NCBI GenBank assembly: GCA_019058515.1
Contig: JAHPYY010000078.1
Location: forward strand, 1 to 47,264
Length of the DNA stretch: 47,264 nucleotides
Direction: 5' to 3'
DNA from: Promethearchaeota archaeon
Lineage (GTDB): Archaea > Asgardarchaeota > Lokiarchaeia > Sigynarchaeales > SOKP01
The notes under the pieces: generated by a model
The model's database searches: none
Told to the model about the DNA's origin: nothing
The model's input: only the letters and a program-made list of their open reading frames with translations
Part shown: positions 1-7,358 of the stretch, in pieces
Layout: each line of letters begins with the position of its first letter
How positions within the stretch are numbered: position 1 is the first letter of the stretch
Program-made: the position numbers and the translations under genes

Positions 1-1
1 C

Positions 2-901
2 TCAGATAAACCAGGACATGGGAAATACAACTATAAATCTATAGATCTTGCTGACGCGGGAGAAACTTTAAATGTAATGGAAGTTGCTGGTCATGAATTC
101 CCATGGACTCCAGGCGTATCTCTAGGTACAACGCACACGATCCTTGGTTATGATACGGGTGTGTCTATGTTGGGACCATATGGCTCCGATTATCTAGATT
201 TCACCGATTTAAGTGGAGTAAATCTGCTTTTATTTGATGGCGATGAAGAATCGATCTATGGTTGGCAAATGACCGAATACGGATGGTATTCTGGTGCAGC
301 TAACCTGTTAAATTCTCTTCTTATAGGTGATGCTTACGTAGACCCAGCCGATCCATGGTTAGAAATCTACACATACTGGGACATTGAGGATTATTGGGAC
401 TTTGGATTCGTCCAAGTTTCCACAGACGATGGAAATAGTTGGACATCTTTAGAAAATGAATACACAACATGGGATTACGATCCTAACGCTCATCCTGATG
501 TTGTTGCTAACCTTCCAGGATTAACAGGATATAGCGGAGGCTTCCTTACCTTAAATTTCAATCTTTCTGTCTACGCTGGACAAAATGTTAAAGTTGCCTT
601 CAGATATGTTACCGACTGGTATACCGTATACGAAGGTTGGTACATTGCGAGTGCGACCGTTAGCGGCGTTGATTTAACGTTAACTCCAACTTATCCACCA
701 GCTGAATTTCAAGTCACCATTGTGGATGTCCTTAAATTACCTCACGATAGAGAGATGTATATAGTTAGAGAAATGTATATCTTTGACTTTAACAATTTCG
801 GATTATCCGTGATGTTTGACAAGAAATGGAAGGATACCATTGTTATAATAAGTACTACAATGGAACTTGGATTCACAGATTACCAATTTAAGGTTATCTA
901 A
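2..901 (+). CDS. C-terminal part of a secreted immune-inhibitor-A-like (M6-type) surface protein, 5' end outside the window
   Basis: The reading frame is open from base 2 with no stop before the first ATG at 77, so the gene starts upstream of the window and only about 300 codons are visible. The segment rich in Trp, Tyr and Asp (ATG-numbered residues about 95-200) has the pattern YWDIEDYWDFGFVQVSTDDG ... WTSLE ... VKVAFRYVTDW ... GWYIASATVSG. This matches the beta-sandwich domain that follows the catalytic domain in immune inhibitor A / M6 peptidases and in choice-of-anchor proteins. No HExxH zinc motif lies in the visible part, so peptidase activity cannot be claimed. The last 60 residues form a further beta-rich segment, and no C-terminal membrane anchor is seen. 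An extracellular location is inferred from the domain type. A T12 tract follows the stop. Confidence 0.6.
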   Translation, partial: SDKPGHGKYNYKSIDLADAGETLNVMEVAGHEFPWTPGVSLGTTHTILGYDTGVSMLGPYGSDYLDFTDLSGVNLLLFDGDEESIYGWQMTEYGWYSGAANLLNSLLIGDAYVDPADPWLEIYTYWDIEDYWDFGFVQVSTDDGNSWTSLENEYTTWDYDPNAHPDVVANLPGLTGYSGGFLTLNFNLSVYAGQNVKVAFRYVTDWYTVYEGWYIASATVSGVDLTLTPTYPPAEFQVTIVDVLKLPHDREMYIVREMYIFDFNNFGLSVMFDKKWKDTIVIISTTMELGFTDYQFKVI

Positions 902-929
902 TTCCCAAATTAATTAACATTATAATTAC

Positions 930-941
930 TTTTTTTTTTTT
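930..941 (+). terminator. Oligo-T transcription terminator
   Basis: Twelve consecutive T residues lie 29 bases after the stop codon of the upstream gene, without an obvious stem. Archaeal RNA polymerase terminates on such oligo-T tracts, so this is the likely end of the first transcript. Confidence 0.5.
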
Positions 942-954
942 CTTAATTCTTGTG

Positions 955-964
955 TTTTTATATA
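955..964 (+). promoter_or_regulatory. Candidate TATA box for the glycyl radical enzyme gene
   Basis: The sequence TTTTTATATA sits just after the oligo-T tract and about 85 bases before the glycyl radical enzyme start. It fits an archaeal TATA element with a leader of roughly 60 bases. Many AT-rich stretches here look similar, so support is weak. Confidence 0.25.
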
Positions 965-1049
965 CCTCTTCCTTAGCAATCTCCTCCAGTTAAACTTTTA
1001 ATAAATGTAAAATCAATTATATCTTACTTAATTTATTGATTTGATTCAA

Positions 1050-3428
1050 ATGCAAAAGAGTGCAACTTATCAAGGAGAATTTTCTAAACAAATTAACACC
1101 TACAAGGAGTTAATAACTACGCAACCTCACGAAGTGTGTATAGACCGCGCAAAACTCATAACAGATTATTATAAAAATTCGCATGGTGAGAACGAGTCTC
1201 TCAAATACGCTAATTCAATCGCATATATCCTAAATAAAATGGAAATAAAAATTTGGGATAACGAATACATTGTAGGAAATCGATGCTCTAAGATAGTGGG
1301 AACACCACTATTCCCGGAAGTGAGGGTTGACATAATTGAGCAAGATGTAGATACTTATGAAAATAGAGAAGCGCAAAAATTATTCATATCAGATGAAGAT
1401 AAAACGCTCTTAAAGGAAAAGATAATTCCGTATTGGAAAAGCGAACGAGCTACAGTTAAAGAGATGTTTATATCAAGCTTGCCTGAAGATACGCGTAAGG
1501 TCAAGGACACCCTATTGTTTACCGTTGAGACTGAGATGACAAATGGTGTTGGTCATTTCTTCCCTGGCCATGAAGTTTTACTTGAACACGGTATTAATGG
1601 GATTATTCAGAAAGCAAAGGAGAACTTGTCTATATATAACAAAGATCATAGAAAAAAGGAGTTTCTTCAGTCCGTGGTGATTCTTTACGAGGCAGCAAAA
1701 AACTTCATCAAACGATACTCTAAGTTAGCTATAAAATTATCCAACTCAGATTTATCTGATACAAGGAAAACCGAATTAGTGGAAATATCCGAAATCTGTA
1801 AAAACATATCTGAATTCCCCCCAAAATCTTTTAAAGAAGCGTTGCAGATTGTCTTTTTCAATCAAGTAATATGTGGAATTGAAGACGGAGGTTACGCTAT
1901 CAGTGTTGGTCGCTTAGACCAGCTACTCATTAAATACTACAAAAACGACTTGCAAGAGGGAAAAATCAGTAAAAACGAAGTTATCTATTTACTCTCGCAT
2001 TTTTACTTAAAATTGTGTACTCTATGGAATTATATCTTTTACTTAGGGGTGAACGCCGCTGAGGGCCCTCCTATTGCTGAGAATCTGACAATTGGAGGGG
2101 TTAATAGCCAAGGTGTCGATGCAACCAACGAATTGTCGTATATCATGTTGGAAGCATATGCTAATCTCAAAACTGTACAACCGACATTTTCGATTCGCGT
2201 GCATCGTAACTCTCCTCCTCAATTATTAAGTAAAGCTTACGAAGCGATTAGAATGGGAGCTAGTATCGCGCTGTTCAACGACGATGTAATGATTCCCGCT
2301 CTTGTTAATCGAGGGTTTTCGTTGGAAGACGCTCGAGAATACGCTCCTATTGGATGCGTGGAACCTCAACACCCGTTTAAGTCGTTTGGATCTACCAACG
2401 CCAATCAGTTTAACATTGCTAAGTGCTTGGAGTTAGCTCTCAATAACGGTACGGACACGTTTTTGAGAAGACCAATCGGATTGATTTATGACGACTATAT
2501 CAATTCGTTCGCAGATTTATGGAACAGGTTTAGAGAAAATACGAGTTATTTCATCGAAAAAATGGTCGAGTGTATGCGTTACCTCGACAATACGATTGCA
2601 ACTCTTACTCCGCATCCCTTCTTATCGGGTACGACCTTGGATTGTATTGAGCGAGGATTGGACATCACAGAGGGTGGAGCTATTTACGATTTTACAGGTC
2701 CTCAATTGGTAGGATTAGCTACGGTTGCCGACAGCTTTGCGGTGATTAAGAAGCTAGCGTTTGAGGAAAACCTAATTTCGTTGGAAGATCTGAGATCTCT
2801 ATTAGGAAAAAATTACCGCGGAAACTATCTTGGAAAAAAGGGGGAAGAGTGGAGGCAATTATTTATCAACAAAGTTCCAAAATTTGGAAACGACGACGAT
2901 TATGTAGACCAGATCGCAGTAGAGGTTGCAGATTTTTACTGCGAAGAGATCTCGAAGTACACTAATTATAGAGGGGGTAAGTACAATCCCGGTATCTACT
3001 CTACCTCCCTTCACTTGGCGTTTGGTTCTTTTACCGGTGCTTCAGCAGACGGAAGAAAATCTCGCAGTCCCCTTTCTAACGGGTTGTGCCCTACGCACGG
3101 AAGGGATAAAAAAGGGCCTACTGCGATCCTAAATTCCGTAAGAAAGTTAAACCACGGAGTTATGACAAATGGAAACTCATTAATTTTAGCGTTCCACCCA
3201 AATACAATTAAAGAAGAGAACTTTACGCCATTAATTCAATCGTTTTTTGAACAAGACGGAGGGTTTCAAATACAATTCAATGTGGTAGGGAAAGAGACTT
3301 TATGCGACGCCCAATTATATCCGGAACAGCACAGAGGATTAGTTGTAAGAATCGCAGGATATTCGGTACTATTTACGGAGCTTTCTAAAAACGCTCAAGA
3401 CGAGATCATAGCCAGAACGGAATATTAA
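1050..3428 (+). CDS. Glycyl radical enzyme (dehydratase/lyase type, pyruvate formate-lyase superfamily)
   Basis: About 792 residues, the usual length of the family. Counting from the TTG at 1041, the thiyl-radical Cys is residue 439 in YAPIGCVEPQ and the glycyl radical is Gly773 in RIAGYSVLFTELS. The single Cys followed by V-E-P is the pattern of dehydratases and C-X lyases (glycerol, choline, hydroxyproline and isethionate type). True pyruvate formate-lyases carry two adjacent Cys. The substrate cannot be read from sequence alone. The enzyme needs a radical-SAM activase for post-translational H-atom abstraction, and none is seen in this window. An in-frame TTG at 1041 is an alternative start; I prefer the ATG at 1050. 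Glycyl radical enzymes are oxygen-sensitive, which agrees with an anaerobic host. Cytoplasmic. Confidence 0.9.
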   Translation: MQKSATYQGEFSKQINTYKELITTQPHEVCIDRAKLITDYYKNSHGENESLKYANSIAYILNKMEIKIWDNEYIVGNRCSKIVGTPLFPEVRVDIIEQDVDTYENREAQKLFISDEDKTLLKEKIIPYWKSERATVKEMFISSLPEDTRKVKDTLLFTVETEMTNGVGHFFPGHEVLLEHGINGIIQKAKENLSIYNKDHRKKEFLQSVVILYEAAKNFIKRYSKLAIKLSNSDLSDTRKTELVEISEICKNISEFPPKSFKEALQIVFFNQVICGIEDGGYAISVGRLDQLLIKYYKNDLQEGKISKNEVIYLLSHFYLKLCTLWNYIFYLGVNAAEGPPIAENLTIGGVNSQGVDATNELSYIMLEAYANLKTVQPTFSIRVHRNSPPQLLSKAYEAIRMGASIALFNDDVMIPALVNRGFSLEDAREYAPIGCVEPQHPFKSFGSTNANQFNIAKCLELALNNGTDTFLRRPIGLIYDDYINSFADLWNRFRENTSYFIEKMVECMRYLDNTIATLTPHPFLSGTTLDCIERGLDITEGGAIYDFTGPQLVGLATVADSFAVIKKLAFEENLISLEDLRSLLGKNYRGNYLGKKGEEWRQLFINKVPKFGNDDDYVDQIAVEVADFYCEEISKYTNYRGGKYNPGIYSTSLHLAFGSFTGASADGRKSRSPLSNGLCPTHGRDKKGPTAILNSVRKLNHGVMTNGNSLILAFHPNTIKEENFTPLIQSFFEQDGGFQIQFNVVGKETLCDAQLYPEQHRGLVVRIAGYSVLFTELSKNAQDEIIARTEY

Positions 3429-3509
3429 TCATAAATTGAGATTAAGTTTATCTGTATTATTCATTATCACTATTAAAATATATTTTACTTTAATTATAAA
3501 GAATCTAAA

Positions 3510-4307
3510 TTATTGATTAATAAAATTTAGATATGCCTTAACAATCATATGAAACTTTGGGTCATGTACAACTGTTAAATGATCCTTTCCTTGAATTTGG
3601 AAATGGCATGCATTAGGAATTAATTGTGCTGCTAAAGTCTTATCGCCGGGAGATATATCATTTGAACCTAAAACTGTCATAACAGGGATTTTAATCTTTT
3701 TAAGGGCTTTTTTCATCTCTGTAAGTGAAGTTATAGGGTTATATAATCTTTTTATATTTCCAGATACTACAGCAGCTAAAGCAATCAGATCATTTCCACT
3801 TTTTTCTGTAATCTGGCGATATAAACGATAAGAAGGGTCATTTATTTGTTCAGAACTTTCTGCTTTGAACGATTCGACTACTTTTTTATTTAATTCAGTA
3901 TATTTTACTCTTTCTTCTTCATTATTTATCAAAGGTAGAACAAAACCTCCAAGAATAGCCGAAATAAAAATCTCAGGTTTACTTAATAATAATTCAAATA
4001 TAATCATAGCACCATTGGAGTAACCAAAAAAATTAGCTTTTTCAATAGATAGATAATTCATAAGTTTAACTACATCGTTGTTCATTTTCTGTCCATAGTC
4101 ACTCTCGAGATAAGGTTTATCACTTTTTCCATGACCCCTACAATCAAAGAGAATTAATTTATAACTATCCTTCAAATGTTTTACCCATTTTGGTGATTTC
4201 CAATTGGTGTCCATATTTAAGGCAAACCCATGAATTAATATCACTGGTGGACCCTCTCCTTCAACCTCATAATAGATTCTAATTCCATCATTATTATAAT
4301 AAGGCAA
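3510..4307 (-). CDS. Alpha/beta-hydrolase fold protein
   Basis: 265 residues with a complete serine-hydrolase triad. The oxyanion-loop motif is LIHGF near residue 25, the nucleophile is Ser97 in GYSNG, the acid is probably Asp217 in LGSNDIS, and the general base is His243 in GKDHL. The FDCRGHGKSDKP segment (residues 54-65) is typical of the MhpC/esterase/haloperoxidase group. There is no signal peptide, so it is probably cytoplasmic. The substrate is unknown: esterase, lactonase or C-C hydrolase are all possible. It is convergent with the glycyl radical enzyme gene (about 80 bases apart) and does not look co-transcribed with the decayed permease behind it. Confidence 0.85.
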   Translation of the reverse strand: MPYYNNDGIRIYYEVEGEGPPVILIHGFALNMDTNWKSPKWVKHLKDSYKLILFDCRGHGKSDKPYLESDYGQKMNNDVVKLMNYLSIEKANFFGYSNGAMIIFELLLSKPEIFISAILGGFVLPLINNEEERVKYTELNKKVVESFKAESSEQINDPSYRLYRQITEKSGNDLIALAAVVSGNIKRLYNPITSLTEMKKALKKIKIPVMTVLGSNDISPGDKTLAAQLIPNACHFQIQGKDHLTVVHDPKFHMIVKAYLNFINQ

Positions 4308-4440
4308 ACTGATTTCCCCCTTTAATTCTTAGAATTTATTGGAATAAAAAACGAATTTAATTTATTGTAGATGTAAGATAGACCAGATCTTTTTAAACTT
4401 ATTGATTTCTTCTTTAGCTTTTATTCTGCTTAATAAAACT

Positions 4441-4921
4441 TTAATGCTTATTTATAAGGCAAATTATGAGCTTTATATTAATAAAAAAGACAATATATAG
4501 GGGAAGTTCTAGTCCTCTATAATGAATACGTGAGTCAACGATGACATATAAGATATCTATGATGAGATTGAAAACGATAACTACCAGTGAACACACGTAA
4601 ACAGATGCTATCATCAATGGATAATCGCTCACCCTTAAAGAGTGAGAAAAAAGCTGCCTAATACCGATCAGGTTAAATGCCTCCTCGATTGCTATATTTC
4701 CAGCGAAGATTGTGGGAAATGCCATACCCGTCACTGTTAAAGTAGGCAATAACGAATTTTTCAAGGCCTGTTTTCTGGTAACATTTTGTCATCTAATTCT
4801 TTTGCGTAAGCAACTTTCGAGTTAAAAAGAACGCAAAGGTAATGACTCCGAACACCATAAAAACTGAAAAGATGATTCTCTTGAGAATGTATTTACCTAT
4901 AACAAATCTATGACTATCCAT
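4441..4921 (-). pseudogene. Decayed DppB-type ABC permease, middle of gene deleted
   Basis: Two remnants of the same permease family as the intact copy at 6181-7221 lie back to back. The N-terminal piece starts with an ATG at 4921 and reads 42 codons (first membrane helix, ending ...FFLTRK) to a TAG at 4795-4793. The C-terminal piece resumes in another frame with a TGA at 4791-4789, then QNVTRKQALKN and the last helices. Against the intact copy, roughly 200 residues are missing, including most periplasmic and EAA-loop sequence, with an out-of-frame junction near 4790-4810. The normal stop after the D-x-R-x-x-Y-R end is also lost, giving about 25 unrelated residues at the C-terminus. It cannot make a working permease. 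Confidence 0.85.
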
Positions 4922-4955
4922 TTTGGTAAACTATTCTGTATTATTAGATTTAAAC

Positions 4956-5995
4956 TTATACATATCTTACTCTAGGATCCACGATACCATAGAGAATGTC
5001 AACAATTAAATTGAAAATAATGACGATCACACCACAAGCGTAAACGATGGCTATTATTAAAGGGTAATCTATTCCCCTTAATGCGTGTAGGAAAAGTTGA
5101 CCTAGCCCTGCAAGGTTGTACGCCTCCTCGATTGCGATGTTTCCTGCAAAAAACACTGGAAACGCCATTCCAGAAACGGTAATGGTAGTGGGTAACGCGT
5201 TTCTTAACACGTGTTTATTGAAAAGCGTTTTCCGATCCACACCCTTCGCAATAGCAGTACGAATATAGTCCTCTTGAATAACATCGATCATCGAAGCACG
5301 AGTTTGCCTTGCAATAACTACAATTTGATAAAATATCATCGAACCGATTGGTAAAAGGAGATGCCAGAGGTAATCTACAAGCATATAAAAGTTGAAACTC
5401 AGGATACAGTCTATAATCCGACTACCAGTGATAAGAGGGGGTTCGTGATCCACTTTGATTTGTATCCGTTATATGGGAGAATTTTTACTCCTGAATTCAA
5501 AATTATGTCTATTAAATAACTTGCGATGAGAAACGAGGGAATTGCAAGAAATATGTACATGAAAAATCTTATGCTTTTATCTTTCAAGCGTCCTCTGTTC
5601 TTACTCGCCACCGTACCTAGCTTAATCCCGATAAAAATCGCGATACTCATACTTAATACCATAATTTCTACTGTTCTGGGTAATCTCTGCATAATTATGT
5701 CCCACACATACCCTTCGTGGACTAATGTGTAACTTCTTCCCCAGTTCCCTAAGAACATGTCTCGAATAAAGAGAATGTATTGTATAAAGACCGATTTATC
5801 TAAACCCAGCTTTGCCGCCATTCTATCATATTCTTCTTGCGTGTATATCATTGGCAAACGATACAAGACGGGATCTCCCGGTAGCATCCTTGTAAGCCAA
5901 AATATGAAAGTCACAAGGAGAAGTATCATAACAAAGGAGTAGATCACCCTTCGCAGTATATATTGTAATAGATTATAACTTCTTCTCTTAGTCAT
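4956..5995 (-). pseudogene. DppB-type ABC permease with a single-base frameshift
   Basis: This copy aligns along its whole length with the intact permease at 6181-7221. It is 1040 bases long against 1041, exactly one base short. The N-terminal frame (start 5995) matches through NGYKS near 5460, then runs out of frame to a stop at 5411. The correct continuation (VDHEPPLITGSRIID...) is picked up in the next frame from 5453. Alignment to the intact paralogue places the missing base in the codon around 5456-5458. The EAA-like loop (DYIRTAIAKG) and the terminal D-P-R-V-R-Y are intact in the second frame. Either a very young pseudogene or a sequencing error would explain this; no classic slippery heptamer is present. 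Confidence 0.85.
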
Positions 5996-6180
5996 AATTA
6001 ATCAAAATGGTAAGTGTTTGAAACTCGTAGCTGTAAATTATGTAAGATAGAGGTTCTTTAATTATATATATAGTGTAACCCTCAAAGTTTTAAAATGTTA
6101 GGTTGCTTTAAAAACCGTTTTCTCTTGCTTTATAAATCGAACACTACTTTGAATTAAAATCAAATGAAATTCTAAGCTAC

Positions 6181-7221
6181 TTACCTATACTTAATCCTAG
6201 GGTCCACGACGCCGTAGAGAACATCAATAAGCAAGTTAAAGATAATTACAATAATCGCACACATGTAAACGATGGCTATCATTACCGTATAATCTAACTG
6301 GTTAACAGCATAGTAGAAAAGTTGCCCAAGCCCCTGTAAATTGAACGCAACCTCTATCGCAACCGAACCGGCAAATATGCGAGGAAACCCAAATCCCGCT
6401 ACGGTAAGAGTGGTGGGAAAGGTATTTTTAAGCGCGTGTTTACTTAGGACATTATAACGAGAGCACCCTTTCGCTTCTGCGGTGCGGATGTATTCCATTT
6501 CAAGCACTCCTATCATGCTAGCTCTCGTTTGTCTCGCGATGATAACCATTTGAAATATAACCAAGCTTAGAATAGGGAGGAACAAATGCCAAAGGTAATC
6601 GGTTAACATTAGCCAATCCCCTGCTAAAATTGAATCTATTATTCTGGAATGAGTAACGGGGGGAGGTTGACCCATTCTTATGTGTTTGTACCCACTATAA
6701 GGTAAAATCCACAACCGAGAGTGCAGCACTGTGGCTATGAGGAAAATCCCAATTAAAAACCCAGGGACCGATGAAGTAATATATAACGCCGATCGTATAG
6801 CATAATCTTTTTTTTTATTTCGGTTGGCTCCAGAGACTTTTCCGAGTTTAATACCAAAGAATATCGCGATTGGCATGCTAATTATCATAATTTCAAGAGT
6901 TCGTGGTAACCTCTGAAAAATTACATCCCAAACGAGAGAATCTCGAACTATGCTCATGGAATATCCCCAGTGTCCGGATAATACATCCCTTATGTAGATT
7001 AAATATTGAATATATACCGGTTTATCAAGTCCCAATCTCGCTTTCATATTGTCGTACATTTCTTGAGTAAACGATCGAGGCATTCGCATTAGGACGGGGT
7101 CTCCGGGTAACATCCTCGTGAGGAAGAAAATAAAGGTAATAACGCCGAATATCATGAATGCTGAATAAAATATACGCTTAAGGATATACCTTAGTAACGT
7201 TGTGCTCCTTGAATTTATCAT
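6181..7221 (-). CDS. ABC transporter permease, DppB/OppB family (intact copy)
   Basis: 346 residues, full length for the oligopeptide/nickel permease family. The N-terminus has helix 1 at about residues 13-35 followed by the family signature TRMLPGDPV (residues 35-43). Further helices follow at about 110-127, 145-167, 207-230, 275-293 and 312-337. The cytoplasmic EAA loop EYIRTAEAKG lies at residues 243-252, where it would contact an ATPase subunit. ATG start at 7221. Such permeases normally work as a DppB/DppC pair with two ATPases and a binding protein, none of which is in this window. It is followed by two decayed paralogues on the same strand. Substrate is probably peptides or small oligosaccharides (family knowledge). 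Confidence 0.9.
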   Translation of the reverse strand: MINSRSTTLLRYILKRIFYSAFMIFGVITFIFFLTRMLPGDPVLMRMPRSFTQEMYDNMKARLGLDKPVYIQYLIYIRDVLSGHWGYSMSIVRDSLVWDVIFQRLPRTLEIMIISMPIAIFFGIKLGKVSGANRNKKKDYAIRSALYITSSVPGFLIGIFLIATVLHSRLWILPYSGYKHIRMGQPPPVTHSRIIDSILAGDWLMLTDYLWHLFLPILSLVIFQMVIIARQTRASMIGVLEMEYIRTAEAKGCSRYNVLSKHALKNTFPTTLTVAGFGFPRIFAGSVAIEVAFNLQGLGQLFYYAVNQLDYTVMIAIVYMCAIIVIIFNLLIDVLYGVVDPRIKYR

Positions 7222-7358
7222 TTAATCAACTAGCGATTATCTTATTCTGTATTGTAGTTAACCCTTATTAGCTTAAAATGTTTTCTTTATTTAAAAATCA
7301 ATAAAATGCCTTTATTCTTCGATATTAGATAAAATTGAAAATTTTCTTATTGAAATTT

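Noticed and set aside
1050..3428. Pyruvate formate-lyase.
   Set aside because: Pyruvate formate-lyases have two adjacent active-site Cys; this protein has a single Cys in GCVEP, the dehydratase/lyase pattern.
5451..5464. Programmed -1 frameshift in the second permease.
   Set aside because: The site lacks an X-XXY-YYZ slippery heptamer, and the copy is exactly one base shorter than its intact paralogue, which fits a plain deletion or sequence error.
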